Shown here one piece after another: positions 10,882 through 20,246 of a DNA stretch of 64,000 bases (within the stretch, counting starts at the first letter, position 1; the number at the start of each line of letters is the position of its first letter). Location: positions 166,987-230,986 of the forward strand of contig NZ_FNCV01000006.1 in assembly GCF_900100455.1 (NCBI RefSeq), given 5' to 3'. The notes under the pieces were generated by a model. The model was not told where the DNA came from. It worked only from the letters and a program-made list of their open reading frames with translations, and did no database searches. The position numbers and the translations under genes were made by a program. Source of the stretch: Roseospirillum parvum (GTDB taxonomy: Bacteria > Pseudomonadota > Alphaproteobacteria > Rhodospirillales > Rhodospirillaceae).

Positions 10882-12384
10882 ATGACGCCATTTGCCAGTC
10901 ATATCGGCCGCTTGCTGGTCCTGGTCGCCCTCGGGGTCGCCGTGCCGCAGCCGCTGCTTGCCCAGGCGCCGCCCGAGGCCGGCGGCGACCCGGCGGCGCG
11001 GACGGAGAGGGATCGCGGCGCCGCGCCCACCCGGCTCGACGTGCCCGACCGCGTGCGCGCCGCCCCGGTGACCCCGGTCGAGGAAGATGACGGGCCGGTG
11101 GTCCGGGTCCGCGACGGCGAGGACATCCAGTTGCCGGTCGGCACCTCGCGCCTGCTCAAGCTGCCGGTGCCGGTGCGCGACGTGGTGATCGGCAACCCCG
11201 ACGTGGTCGAGGTGATCGCCCGCACCCCCACCGAAGCTTTCCTGATGGCCCGGGGAACGGGCATCACCAACGTCTTCTTCCTCGATGTCGAGGGCCGGGT
11301 GGTGTTGCGCTCCATGGTCTCGGTGGTGGTCGACGTGGACGGCCTGAGGGCCACCCTGTCGCGCCTGCTGCCCAACGAGCCGATCCAGGTCGAGGCGACC
11401 CCGGACAGCGTCTACCTGCGCGGCCGGGTGAGTTCCGACAGCGTGGCCGATCAGGCGCTGCGCGTGGCCGCCCGCTTCGCCGGGGGCGAGGGGCTGGTCA
11501 ACCTGCTGTCGGTGGGCCAGGAGCAGCAGGTGCTGCTTCAGGTGCGGGTCGCCGAGGTGGCCCGCAACACCCTGAAGGAACTGGGCATCAACTTCAATTC
11601 CCTGGGCGCCGACAACATCAACACCACCATCTGGAACGCCGCCACCACCGCCTCGGCGCTCGATCCGGCGCTGACCAAGGCGGTCACCCTGGGCCTGAGC
11701 GGCATCGCCGGCGGCATCCCCTTCGACCTGACCATCCGGGCGCTGGAGGAGCGCGGTCTGGTGCGCACCCTGGCCGAGCCCAACCTGACGGCGGTCTCTG
11801 GCGAGGCGGCCGAGTTGGTCGCCGGTGGCGAGTACCCGTTCCCGGTGGCCGATGGCTCGGGCGGCGTGACCATCGAGTTCCGGCCCTATGGCGTGGCGGT
11901 CAGCTTCACCCCGGTGGTGCTGTCGGACGGGCGGATCAGCCTTCGGCTGTCCAGCGAGGTGTCGTCCATCGACACCGCCGTGCAGGTCACCGTGGGCGGC
12001 AACATCGTCAACGGCTTCAAGGTGCGCCGGGCCAACACGGCGGTCGAGCTGCCGAGCGGCGGCTCGCTGATGATCGCCGGCCTGCTGCAGAACGAGACGC
12101 AACAGAACCTCAATGGCGTGCCCGGGCTGATGGACCTGCCGATCCTCGGCAACCTGTTCTCCAGCAAGGCTTTCCAGCGCGATGAATCGGAGCTGGTGAT
12201 CATGGTCACCTGCTATCTGGTCGACCCGGTTCAGCCCGGCCGGCTGGCCACCGCCACCGATGGCTTCGCGGCCACCAACGATCTGGATTTCTACCTCCTG
12301 AACCGGCTGCACCACCTGTACACCGGCAAGAGCACCCTGCCCGCCAACGGGGTGGTCGGGCCGATCGGCTACATCGTGCGCTGA
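10882..12384 (+). CDS. cpaC: Tad pilus outer-membrane secretin CpaC/RcpA
   Basis: A 500-residue type II/III secretin family protein forming the outer-membrane channel for the Tad pilus. A signal peptide covers about residues 1-28. Next are a pilus-assembly N-domain (GEDIQLPVGTSRLLKLPVPV; DVVIGNPDVVEV), a BON-like module (VDVDGLRATLSRLLPNEPIQ) and the secretin domain from about residue 250, with the V-x-E-P-N-L-T-A motif (LAEPNLTAVSGE) and the GVPGLMDLPILGNLF signature near the end. The length is typical for the family. Confidence 0.96.
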   Translation: MTPFASHIGRLLVLVALGVAVPQPLLAQAPPEAGGDPAARTERDRGAAPTRLDVPDRVRAAPVTPVEEDDGPVVRVRDGEDIQLPVGTSRLLKLPVPVRDVVIGNPDVVEVIARTPTEAFLMARGTGITNVFFLDVEGRVVLRSMVSVVVDVDGLRATLSRLLPNEPIQVEATPDSVYLRGRVSSDSVADQALRVAARFAGGEGLVNLLSVGQEQQVLLQVRVAEVARNTLKELGINFNSLGADNINTTIWNAATTASALDPALTKAVTLGLSGIAGGIPFDLTIRALEERGLVRTLAEPNLTAVSGEAAELVAGGEYPFPVADGSGGVTIEFRPYGVAVSFTPVVLSDGRISLRLSSEVSSIDTAVQVTVGGNIVNGFKVRRANTAVELPSGGSLMIAGLLQNETQQNLNGVPGLMDLPILGNLFSSKAFQRDESELVIMVTCYLVDPVQPGRLATATDGFAATNDLDFYLLNRLHHLYTGKSTLPANGVVGPIGYIVR

Positions 12385-12401
12385 GGAGTTCGAAGAAGAC
12401 G

Positions 12402-13217
12402 ATGCCCCGCCTCGCCCCGCTCCTCGCCGTCGCCCTCGTGCTGGCCGTCGCCGCCTGTGCCAATCCGCACGAGGTGCGCCGCAAGCATCCGATCATGGTC
12501 AACGTCGAGGAGTTGTCGATGGTCATGCGCCCGCCGGCCGCCGACGGCGCCCTGGGGGTGGGCGACGCCGGCCGCCTGGATGCCCTGGTCGACGACTACC
12601 GGCGGCGCGGCGAGGGCCCGGTGCACGTGACCATGGGCGGCTTCGCCAGCACCGGCGAGGCCGAGCGGCGCGGTCTGGTGGTGCTCGACGAACTGGTCGC
12701 CCGGGGCCTGCATCCAGACCTTCTGCGCCTGTTCGTCGAACCGCTCAGCGCCCACCGCGCCGCCGCGCCGGCCAGCGCCGACCAGCCGGCCACCCACGGC
12801 GACGAGGGCACCGGCCGGCGGCCCACCGGCGCCTATGCCGCGGGCCATGCCCCCGACAGCGCCCCCGACGGCGCCCCCGACAGCGCCACCGACATCAATA
12901 TCGACGCGACCCATCTGGCCGCCGTGCGCTCCCACCTGCGGCCGGCGACGGCGGTGATCAGCTTCATGGGCTACGTCGCCGAGGTGCCCCAGTGCGGGGA
13001 CTGGTCGGAAGACCTGAGCAACAACTTCGACAACGAGCCGGCCGACCGCTTCGGCTGCGCCGTGCAGCGCAACATCGGCCTGATGGTCTCTAACCCCCGC
13101 GATCTGATCCACAGCCGCAGCGATCCACGCAGCGGCCTGCGGGCCGGGCCGATCATGGATGCCTACTCGGCCGGTGATCTGACCACCATGAGCGAGGGTG
13201 CCTCGGTCGGCGACTGA
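12402..13217 (+). CDS. cpaD: Tad pilus assembly lipoprotein CpaD
   Basis: A 271-residue CpaD family protein. The N-terminus is a lipoprotein signal (LAVALVLAVAACANP) with the lipobox cysteine at about residue 18. The KHPIMV segment and the C-terminal CSVQRN-like stretch (FGCAVQRNIGLMVSNPRDL) match CpaD. It is thought to help the secretin at the outer membrane. An unusual insert near residues 125-165 is rich in Ala/Pro/Asp and includes a 12-bp DNA tandem repeat, so this copy is longer than most CpaD proteins. It lies between cpaC and cpaE in the expected order. Confidence 0.93.
   Translation: MPRLAPLLAVALVLAVAACANPHEVRRKHPIMVNVEELSMVMRPPAADGALGVGDAGRLDALVDDYRRRGEGPVHVTMGGFASTGEAERRGLVVLDELVARGLHPDLLRLFVEPLSAHRAAAPASADQPATHGDEGTGRRPTGAYAAGHAPDSAPDGAPDSATDINIDATHLAAVRSHLRPATAVISFMGYVAEVPQCGDWSEDLSNNFDNEPADRFGCAVQRNIGLMVSNPRDLIHSRSDPRSGLRAGPIMDAYSAGDLTTMSEGASVGD
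12849..12896 (+). repeat. 12-bp tandem repeat, four copies, inside cpaD
   Basis: Units gcccccgacagc, gcccccgacggc, gcccccgacagc and the diverged gccaccgacatc. They are in frame and encode APDS/APDG-type repeats in a low-complexity linker of CpaD. Confidence 0.85.
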
Positions 13218-13269
13218 GCGGCCGGCGACACGGGATAGACGCTTCAACACCAGGGACGGATCGACGGTC

Positions 13270-14511
13270 GTGCTGTTTCGGATCAACATTGACGCCTTCG
13301 TGCTGACCGAGCCGGTCCAGGCCGCCCTCGAGCAGGCGGCGCGCCATCCCGACCTGGGGCGCTCGAACATCAATCTGGTGCCCGGCGGGCTGGCCGCCGC
13401 GCCAACCCACTATGGCGACAACACCACGCCGCAGCTCCTCATCGTCGAAGAGGGTGACGACGACCGGACGATGATGGAAAACCTGGGCCGGCTGGCCGAG
13501 GTCTGCGATCCGGCGACCAAGGTGGTGGTGGTCGGCCAACTGAACGACATCGGGCTTTATCGCGAGCTGATCTCGCAGGGCATCAGCGACTATCTGGTCA
13601 CCCCGATCACCGCCCATCACATCGTGCAGGCGGTATTGTCCATCTTCACCGATCCCAGCGCCCCGCCGCGCGGCCGGCTGATCAGCTGCATCGGGGCGCG
13701 TGGCGGCGCCGGGTCGAGCACCGTCGCCTACAACGTCTCCCACATGCTGGGCAAGCTGTACGACGAGGAGGTGATCGTCGTCGATCTCGACCTGTCGTTC
13801 GGCACCGCCGGGCTGGCCTTCAACGTCGATGCCCAGCAGACGGTGGCCGATGCCCTGGCCCAGCCGGACCGCCTGGACAGCAACCTGCTCGACCGCTTCA
13901 TGGCCCGTCGCGACGATCTGTTGCGGGTCTTCTGCGCCCCGGAGCGGCTGGGCGTGGCCGGCGAGGTGGAGCAGGACACCCTGGACATGGTGCTGGAACT
14001 GGTCCGCCAGATGGCGCCTTACGTGGTGCTCGACCTGCCCCACCAGTGGAGCCCCTGGGTGCAGGCCATGCTGGCCGCCGCCGATGACGTGCTGCTGACC
14101 GCCACCCCCGATCTGGCCGCCCTGCGCGACGCCAAGAACATCGCCGACGCCATGGTCGCCATGCGCGGCGCCGATGCCCCGGTCCATCTGGTTCTCAACA
14201 AGGTGGGGCTGTTCCCCAAGGGCGAGCTGTCGCGCAAGGACTTCGAGGACACCATCGACTTGAAGGTGGCCGCCTCCATCCCTTACGATCCAGGGACGTT
14301 CGTCAACGCGCTGAACAATGGCCAGCTGGTCGCCCAGTCCAGCAAATCGAGCAAGCTGATTGAACCGCTGGAGAGCCTGGGCGGTCTGGTCAGTGGCCGG
14401 CAGGCGGCGGCGGCGCCCAAGAAGGGGGCGTTTTCCTGGCTCACCGGCGGGGCGGGCAAGCCCAGGCGCCGGGCCAAGAAAGCGACCGGCAAACCGGCCA
14501 AGAAGAGTTGA
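13270..14511 (+). CDS. cpaE: Tad pilus assembly ATPase-like protein CpaE/TadZ
   Basis: A 413-residue protein with an N-terminal receiver-like domain (about 1-125; LLIVEEGDDD, VVVVGQLND, SDYLVTPI) and a C-terminal MinD/ParA-like ATPase domain from about residue 140. CpaE/TadZ localises the Tad machinery, often to a pole. The ATPase P-loop region reads GARGGAGSST, without the lysine of a canonical deviant Walker A, as in many CpaE proteins. The Lys/Arg-rich C-terminal tail is unusual. The GTG start gives an N-terminus matching the family; an upstream GTG overlapping cpaD (13198) is the alternative. Confidence 0.92.
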   Translation: MLFRINIDAFVLTEPVQAALEQAARHPDLGRSNINLVPGGLAAAPTHYGDNTTPQLLIVEEGDDDRTMMENLGRLAEVCDPATKVVVVGQLNDIGLYRELISQGISDYLVTPITAHHIVQAVLSIFTDPSAPPRGRLISCIGARGGAGSSTVAYNVSHMLGKLYDEEVIVVDLDLSFGTAGLAFNVDAQQTVADALAQPDRLDSNLLDRFMARRDDLLRVFCAPERLGVAGEVEQDTLDMVLELVRQMAPYVVLDLPHQWSPWVQAMLAAADDVLLTATPDLAALRDAKNIADAMVAMRGADAPVHLVLNKVGLFPKGELSRKDFEDTIDLKVAASIPYDPGTFVNALNNGQLVAQSSKSSKLIEPLESLGGLVSGRQAAAAPKKGAFSWLTGGAGKPRRRAKKATGKPAKKS

Positions 14512-14683
14512 TCGCCCTCGGCCCGGGCCTGGGCCAGTCGGCGGCGAAAGAAGGTCAGGAGAGCCCGCCACAAGGGTCCTGGCCGGCAAGCGGGAGCAAT
14601 CGGGATCGCGCACCTTCGCAAGGACCAAGGCGGGGAACGATGGGGCGCCATCCCACAGGGCACTGAAGAGGTAACCCGGGGCC

Positions 14684-16210
14684 ATGTTTGGCAAGCGTAC
14701 CCAGCCTCCGGCGTCGCGTCCGACCACGCCGCCCGGTCCGCCCCGGCCCAGTCAGCCGGCGCCCAGGGACGACTCCGCCCCGCCGGCCCCGCCGGCGGCC
14801 GACCAGCCACCGCCGCCCGCCGCCGCCCCGCCGCCGGCGGCCAAGCCCGCGGCCAAGCCGGCCGTCGCCGCCAAGCCGGCCGTCGCCAAGCCGACGCCGG
14901 CCAAGCCGAGCAAGCCCAAGGACCCGGCCGAGGCGGCCCGCCTGCAGGAAATCAAGATCGGGGTCTTCAACGACCTGATCGATTCGGTCGACCTGACCGA
15001 GCTGGCCAAGCTGGAACCGGCCCAGGTGCGCGAGGAAATCTCGGACATCGTGTCCGAGATCATTTCCATGCGCAATCTGGTGCTGTCGGCCCAGGAACAG
15101 CAGCAGGTCATCGACGACATCTGCAACGATGTGCTGGGCCTGGGGCCGCTGGAGCCGCTGATCGCCCGCGATGACATCGCCGACATCATGGTCAACGGGG
15201 CGGACAAGGTCTACATCGAGACCAAGGGCAAGATCGAGCTGACCGACATCAAGTTCCGCGACAACGCGCAGCTGATGAACATCTGCCAGCGCATCGTCTC
15301 GGCGGTCGGCCGCCGGGTCGACGAGGCCAGCCCGATCTGCGACGCCCGTCTGGCCGACGGCTCGCGCGTCAACGTGATCGCCCCGCCGCTGGCCATCGAC
15401 GGGGCCGCGCTGACCATCCGTAAGTTCAAGAAGGACAAGCTGCGCATCCCCGATCTGGTCAGCTTCGGCTCGATCACCCCGGCCGGCGCCAAGATCCTGG
15501 AGGTGATCGGCGGCTGCCGCATCAACGTGCTGATCTCCGGCGGCACCGGCTCGGGCAAGACCACCCTGCTCAACGCCCTGACCGGCTTCATCGACGTCGG
15601 CGAGCGCACCATCACCTGCGAGGACTCGGCCGAGCTGCAACTTCAGCAGCCGCATGTGGTGCGCCTGGAAACCCGTCCTCCCAACCTCGAGGGGGTGGGC
15701 GAGATCACCATGCGTGATCTGGTCAAGAACTGCCTGCGCATGCGCCCGGAGCGCATCATCGTCGGCGAGGTGCGCGGCCCGGAAGCCTTCGACCTTCTGC
15801 AGGCCATGAACACCGGCCACGACGGCTCGATGGGCACCATCCACGCCAACAACCCGCGCGAGGCGATCAGCCGTGTCGAGAACATGATCGCCATGGGCGG
15901 CTTCAACCTGCCGGCCAAGACGGTGCGCGAGCAGATCGCCGGCGCCGTGCAGGTGATCGTCCAGGCGGCCCGTCTGCGCGACGGCTCGCGCAAGATCACC
16001 CACATCACCGAGATCGTCGGCATGGAAGGCGAGGTGGTCACCCTGCAGGACCTGTTCGTCTACGAGATCGAGGGCGAGGGGCCGGACGGCAAGCTGGTCG
16101 GCCGCCATCGGGCGACCGGCCTGCGGCCCAAGTTCTGGGACAAGGCGCGCTATTTCGGCAAGGAACGCCTGCTGCTGGAAGCCCTCGAGGAAGCCAAGGC
16201 CGGGAGTTGA
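14684..16210 (+). CDS. cpaF: Tad pilus assembly/secretion ATPase CpaF/TadA
   Basis: A 508-residue type II/IV secretion ATPase that powers Tad pilus assembly. A Pro/Ala-rich N-terminal region (about 1-85) precedes the conserved core. Landmarks are LGLGPLEPLIARDDIADIMV, the Walker A GGTGSGKTT (about residue 286), the Asp box, the Walker B region PERIIVGEVRGPEA and the His box MGTIHANNPREA. It should be a cytoplasmic hexamer acting with TadB and TadC. It is followed after three bases by tadB. Confidence 0.97.
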   Translation: MFGKRTQPPASRPTTPPGPPRPSQPAPRDDSAPPAPPAADQPPPPAAAPPPAAKPAAKPAVAAKPAVAKPTPAKPSKPKDPAEAARLQEIKIGVFNDLIDSVDLTELAKLEPAQVREEISDIVSEIISMRNLVLSAQEQQQVIDDICNDVLGLGPLEPLIARDDIADIMVNGADKVYIETKGKIELTDIKFRDNAQLMNICQRIVSAVGRRVDEASPICDARLADGSRVNVIAPPLAIDGAALTIRKFKKDKLRIPDLVSFGSITPAGAKILEVIGGCRINVLISGGTGSGKTTLLNALTGFIDVGERTITCEDSAELQLQQPHVVRLETRPPNLEGVGEITMRDLVKNCLRMRPERIIVGEVRGPEAFDLLQAMNTGHDGSMGTIHANNPREAISRVENMIAMGGFNLPAKTVREQIAGAVQVIVQAARLRDGSRKITHITEIVGMEGEVVTLQDLFVYEIEGEGPDGKLVGRHRATGLRPKFWDKARYFGKERLLLEALEEAKAGS

Positions 16211-16213
16211 CAG

Positions 16214-17224
16214 ATGATGGACCAGCTCGCCGTCTCTCCCCTGATGCTCGGCCTGATCGGCGGCATGTTCCTGCTGCTGATGGTCTTCGCCGGGCTCATC
16301 CTGAACCTCCAGTATGGCCCGCGGGCCCGCCTGCGCCGGCGCATGGAGGCGGTGACCGGGGTCTCGCTGACCGGCGGCCGCAAGGGCGCCGCCCAGGGCA
16401 AGGCCCAGCCCGGCGGAGGACGCAAGAAGGCCATCCAGACCAAGCTCAAGGAGCTGGAACAGCAGCGCAAGCAGCAGAAGGCGGTCAGCCTCAAGCAACG
16501 CCTGATCCAGGCCGGCCTTCAGGTCAGCCCGCGCGGCTTCGTGCTGATCGGGCTGGCCTTCGGGGCCTTTTCGGCCGTGGTCTACTACCTGATGGGCTAC
16601 AACCCGATCGGCATTCCGCTGGTGCTGGTCGCCATGGGGCTGGGTTTTCCGCGTCTGGTCCTGAAAAAGCTGATCAAGCGCCGCCAGAAGAAGTTCACCG
16701 CCAACTTCGCCGACGCCATCGACGTGATCGTGCGCGGCATCCGCTCCGGCCTGCCGGTCGGCGAGTGCATGAGCATCATCGGCCGCGAGTTCGACGATCC
16801 GGTGGGGCCCGAGTTCCAGTTGCTGATCGAGGGCCAGAAGCTGGGCATGACCCTGTCCGACGTGCTCGACCGGGCGCTTACCCGCATGCCGACCAACGAG
16901 GTGAAGTTCTTCGCCATCGTGCTGGTCATCCAGCAGCAGACCGGCGGCAATCTGGCCGACACGTTGTCCAACCTGTCCAACGTGCTGCGCGAGCGCAAGA
17001 AGCTGAAGGACAAGATCAAGTCGCTGTCCAGCGAGGCCAAGGCCTCGGCCATGATCATCGGCTCGCTGCCCATCGTCATGACCCTGCTTCTGTTCCTGGT
17101 CAAGCGCGAGTACATCACCACCCTGTTCACCGACCCGGTCGGCCAGATCATGATCCTGATCGGGCTGGGCTGGATGGGCACCGGGGTCCTGATCATGAAT
17201 CAGATGGTCAACTTCGAGGCCTGA
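16214..17224 (+). CDS. tadB: Tad inner-membrane platform protein TadB
   Basis: A 336-residue type II secretion F (GspF) family membrane protein. Hydrophobic segments occur at about 13-33, 110-150 and two near the C-terminus (SLPIVMTLLLFLV; IMILIGLGWMGTGVLI). The cytoplasmic core contains FADAIDVIVRGIRSGLPVGE, matching the T2SF signature. It pairs with TadC to form the inner-membrane platform on which CpaF acts. Two ATGs are adjacent; the first was used. Confidence 0.95.
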   Translation: MMDQLAVSPLMLGLIGGMFLLLMVFAGLILNLQYGPRARLRRRMEAVTGVSLTGGRKGAAQGKAQPGGGRKKAIQTKLKELEQQRKQQKAVSLKQRLIQAGLQVSPRGFVLIGLAFGAFSAVVYYLMGYNPIGIPLVLVAMGLGFPRLVLKKLIKRRQKKFTANFADAIDVIVRGIRSGLPVGECMSIIGREFDDPVGPEFQLLIEGQKLGMTLSDVLDRALTRMPTNEVKFFAIVLVIQQQTGGNLADTLSNLSNVLRERKKLKDKIKSLSSEAKASAMIIGSLPIVMTLLLFLVKREYITTLFTDPVGQIMILIGLGWMGTGVLIMNQMVNFEA

Positions 17225-17261
17225 GGGCCTTGCTCTTACGGCGGCGAAGGCAGACGGCCCC

Positions 17262-18221
17262 ATGAGCTTCATCGACACCGAATCCCTGGTCATCGGGCTG
17301 TCCGCCCTGGGCGCCTTCCTGACCATCCTGGCCATCGGCATGCCACTGATCCAGCGCGACGGGTTGTCGTCGCGCCTGAAAAGCGTCGCCGCCCGGCGCG
17401 ACGAGTTGGCCCGCCAGCAGCGCGAGAACCTGAGCCAGAGCCGCCGCACCCGCTACCAGAAGAAAAAGAGCGTGGACCTGATGAAGCAGGTCCTGGACAA
17501 GCTCAACCTGCAGAACGTAATCGCCAGCCGGGAGCTGAAAAACCGCCTGTCGCAGGCCGGCTATCGTTCGCAGAACGCGGCCGTGGTGTTCTCCTTCGCC
17601 CGCCTTGCCCTGCCCCTGGTGCTGGCCGGCCTGTTCCTGCTGTTCGCCGGCGCCAACAGCGACCTCGACCTCGACCTGGGGATGCAGTTGCTGATCGCCG
17701 CCGGGCTGGCCGTGGTGGGCTTCTACCTGCCCGGCCTGCTGGTCACCAACACCGCCCAGAAGCGCCAGAAAACGTTGATGCAGAACTTCCCCGACGCGCT
17801 CGACCTGCTGGTCATCTGCGTCGAGGCCGGCCTGTCCATCGAGGGGGCGTTCACCCGGGTTTCGGAAGAGCTGGTCGACAGCGCCCCCGACCTGGCCGAG
17901 GAATTCGGCCTGACCACCGCCGAGCTGGCCTTCCTTGGCGATCGCAAGCAGGCCTACGAGAACCTCGCCGAGCGCACCGGCCTGCCGGCCACCAAGTCGC
18001 TGACCACCGCGCTGTTGCAGTCGGAGCGTTACGGTACCCCGGTCTCGGTGGCCTTGAAGGTGCTCTCGCAGGAGAATCGCGATTCCCGCATGGCGGCGGC
18101 GGAAAAGAAGGCGGGCGCCCTGCCGGCCCAGTTGACCGTGCCGATGATTGTCTTTTTCCTGCCGGTGTTGTTCATTGTGATCATCGGTCCGGCGATCATC
18201 CAGTCGCTGGAAAACCTCTGA
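17262..18221 (+). CDS. tadC: Tad inner-membrane platform protein TadC
   Basis: A 319-residue GspF-domain membrane protein, partner of TadB. The conserved stretch NFPDALDLLVICVEAGLSIEGAF is typical for TadC, and the C-terminus ends in the hydrophobic pair PMIVFFLPVLFIVIIGPAII. It is the last recognised Tad gene here; the pseudopilins TadE/TadF and TadD/TadG are not seen in the window. Confidence 0.95.
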   Translation: MSFIDTESLVIGLSALGAFLTILAIGMPLIQRDGLSSRLKSVAARRDELARQQRENLSQSRRTRYQKKKSVDLMKQVLDKLNLQNVIASRELKNRLSQAGYRSQNAAVVFSFARLALPLVLAGLFLLFAGANSDLDLDLGMQLLIAAGLAVVGFYLPGLLVTNTAQKRQKTLMQNFPDALDLLVICVEAGLSIEGAFTRVSEELVDSAPDLAEEFGLTTAELAFLGDRKQAYENLAERTGLPATKSLTTALLQSERYGTPVSVALKVLSQENRDSRMAAAEKKAGALPAQLTVPMIVFFLPVLFIVIIGPAIIQSLENL

Positions 18222-18277
18222 TCGACCGCCGCCCGCCAAGAGTTTCCCCCAGCCGGCGGCGCGCTACCCGTTAGGAA

Positions 18278-19363
18278 ATGCAAGCGTTGAGCGATCCCAT
18301 TGCCCTTGTCACCGGCATCACCGGCCAGGATGGTGCCTATCTGGCCGAACTGCTGCTTGAGAAAGGGTACCGGGTGCACGGGGTGAAGCGGCGCTCGTCG
18401 TCCTTCAACACCGAGCGGGTGGACCACCTCTATCACGACCCGCACGATGGCGACGTGCGCTTCCGCCTGCACTACGGCGACATGACCGACGCCACCAACC
18501 TGATCCGCCTGATCCAGGAGGTGCAGCCGACGGAAATCTACAATCTGGCCGCCCAGAGCCACGTGCAGGTCAGCTTCGAGACCCCGGAATACACCGCCAA
18601 CGCCGACGCCCTGGGCACCTTGAGGCTGCTCGAGGCGTTGCGCATCCTGGGCATGGAAAAGCGGGTGCGCTTCTATCAGGCCTCGACCTCGGAGCTGTTC
18701 GGCAAGGTCCAGGAGACGCCGCAGAGCGAGACCACGCCGTTCTACCCGCGCAGCCCCTACGCGGTGGCCAAGCTTTACGCCTACTGGATCACCGTCAACT
18801 ACCGCGAGGCCTACGACATGTTCGCGGTCAACGGCATCCTGTTCAATCACGAAAGCCCGATCCGGGGCGAGACCTTCGTCACCCGCAAGATTACCCGGGC
18901 CGCCGCCGCCATCCATCTCGGCCTGCAGGACTGCCTGTACCTGGGCAACCTGGAGGCACGCCGCGACTGGGGCCACGCCAAGGACTACGTGCGCGGCATG
19001 TGGCTGATGCTGCAACAGGACACGCCCCAGGATCTGGTTCTGGCGACCGGCGAGACGCGCACCGTCAAGGCCTTTGTCGAGGCCGCCTTCGGCCGCCTTG
19101 GCCATGACATCGAATGGCGCGGCGGCGGGGTCGAGGAAGAGGGCATCGACAGGCGCAGCGGCAAGGTGGTGGTGCGGGTCGATCCCCGCTACTATCGGCC
19201 GACCGAGGTGGACCTTCTGCTGGGTGACCCGTCGCGGGCCCACGAGGCGCTGGGCTGGCGGGCCGAGATCCCGTTCGAGGCGTTGGTCGGCGAGATGGTC
19301 GACGGCGATCTGGCCCGCCTCAGGGGCGCCCAGGCCGCCGACCTGCACCGCAGTGGCGAGTGA
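18278..19363 (+). CDS. gmd: GDP-mannose 4,6-dehydratase
   Basis: A 361-residue short-chain dehydrogenase/reductase that converts GDP-mannose to GDP-4-keto-6-deoxymannose, a precursor of fucose, rhamnose or perosamine in surface polysaccharide. The NAD(P)-binding GITGQDG motif starts at residue 13, the [14 protein letters not shown] segment is diagnostic for Gmd, and the catalytic Tyr161-x3-Lys165 (SPYAVAK) is intact. The later [16 protein letters not shown] motif also matches. No partner fucose synthase or glycosyltransferase lies nearby, so the gene is separated from its pathway. Confidence 0.96.
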   Translation: MQALSDPIALVTGITGQDGAYLAELLLEKGYRVHGVKRRSSSFNTERVDHLYHDPHDGDVRFRLHYGDMTDATNLIRLIQEVQPTEIYNLAAQSHVQVSFETPEYTANADALGTLRLLEALRILGMEKRVRFYQASTSELFGKVQETPQSETTPFYPRSPYAVAKLYAYWITVNYREAYDMFAVNGILFNHESPIRGETFVTRKITRAAAAIHLGLQDCLYLGNLEARRDWGHAKDYVRGMWLMLQQDTPQDLVLATGETRTVKAFVEAAFGRLGHDIEWRGGGVEEEGIDRRSGKVVVRVDPRYYRPTEVDLLLGDPSRAHEALGWRAEIPFEALVGEMVDGDLARLRGAQAADLHRSGE

Positions 19364-19442
19364 ACGCCCGACCACCGACGAGGTCCCGATTACCGAAGAG
19401 GCCTCGACCATCGAAGAGGCCCTGACAGGCAAGGAGAGTCCG

Positions 19443-19730
19443 ATGTCCGAGTTGATGCTGTCCCACATGCAGTCGACCCTTGAGCGGGTGTCCGGCGAGC
19501 TGTCGGCGCTCAAGGGCAAGGCCGACGCCGACCGCGAGCGCATGCTGGGGGCCCTCGGTGATCTGAGCGCCAACTCCGGCGCCGTGATGACGGTGCTCGC
19601 CGCCTTCCTCAAGGCGCATCGGCTGGACCCGGCCATCGCCCTGGCGGTGCTCGACGAGGAGGAGGCCGAAAGCGGCATCCAGTCGCCGGAAATCCGCCAG
19701 CGGGTGAAGCAACTGGTCGGCGCCGTCTGA
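19443..19730 (+). CDS. Small hypothetical helical protein
   Basis: A 95-residue protein that I do not recognise. An aaggagag ribosome-binding site sits just before the ATG. The sequence looks soluble and largely helical: an N-terminal MQSTLERVSGELSALKGKAD segment that may form a coiled coil, then SANSGAVMTVLAAFLKAHRL and an acidic VLDEEEAES stretch. The 80 bp upstream are open in the same frame and contain EE-rich near repeats, but no better start is evident. It follows gmd and may share its transcript. Confidence 0.6.
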   Translation: MSELMLSHMQSTLERVSGELSALKGKADADRERMLGALGDLSANSGAVMTVLAAFLKAHRLDPAIALAVLDEEEAESGIQSPEIRQRVKQLVGAV

Positions 19731-19746
19731 TCCACCCCGGACCCCG

Positions 19747-19788
19747 GGCAAGGGGAGGGGGGCCAAGGGGAGAGGGCCAAGGGGAGAG
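19747..19788 (+). repeat. 14-bp tandem repeat before ynfA
   Basis: Two perfect copies of ggccaaggggagag preceded by one imperfect copy. The purine-rich repeat supplies several possible ribosome-binding sequences just ahead of the ynfA GTG start. Confidence 0.8.
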
Positions 19789-19793
19789 GCGCG

Positions 19794-20117
19794 GTGTCGA
19801 TCCTGCTTTCGGTGCTGGCGGCGCTGGCCGAGATCGCCGGCTGCTTTTCCTTCTGGGCCTGGCTCAGGCTCGGCAAGTCGGCCCTGTGGCTGGTTCCCGG
19901 GGTGTTCAGTCTGGTTCTGTTCGCCTGGCTGCTGACCCGCATCGACGCTGACTTCGCCGGCCGCGCCTATGCCGCCTACGGGGGCGTCTACATCGCCACC
20001 TCGCTGGTCTGGCTGTGGGCCGTGGAGGGCGTGCGGCCGGACCGCTGGGACGGTCTCGGCGGTGCCCTGTGCCTGCTCGGCGCGGCGGTCATCCTGTTCG
20101 CCCCGCGTCAGGCCTGA
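19794..20117 (+). CDS. ynfA: YnfA family (UPF0060) small membrane protein
   Basis: A 107-residue inner-membrane protein with four hydrophobic segments. The motifs [34 protein letters not shown] and [20 protein letters not shown] fit the UPF0060/YnfA family exactly. YnfA resembles small multidrug resistance transporters and has been linked to efflux in enteric bacteria; its natural substrate is uncertain. The start is GTG with a ggggagagg ribosome-binding site. Confidence 0.93.
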   Translation: MSILLSVLAALAEIAGCFSFWAWLRLGKSALWLVPGVFSLVLFAWLLTRIDADFAGRAYAAYGGVYIATSLVWLWAVEGVRPDRWDGLGGALCLLGAAVILFAPRQA

Positions 20118-20125
20118 AGGCGGCC

Positions 20126-20222
20126 GTTTTCGGTTGGAGGGCGATGAGAAAAGGGGCGCCCCGGGTGCCCGTTTTCGTTTGGAGGGGGGACGAGAGAAAA
20201 GGGGCGCCTGGGCGCCCCTTTT
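20126..20222. terminator. Bidirectional terminator between convergent ynfA and acuI, partly duplicated
   Basis: aaaaggggcgcc (20197-20208) is mirrored by ggcgcccctttt (20211-20222), giving an A-run/T-run hairpin suited to both convergent genes. The block from gttttcggttgg (20126) to the next gttttcgtttgg (20171) is a 45-bp near duplication that includes a first, imperfect aaaaggggcgcc hairpin. Confidence 0.8.
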
Positions 20223-20246
20223 CGGTTGCTGGTCCGTGGCGGCGGA

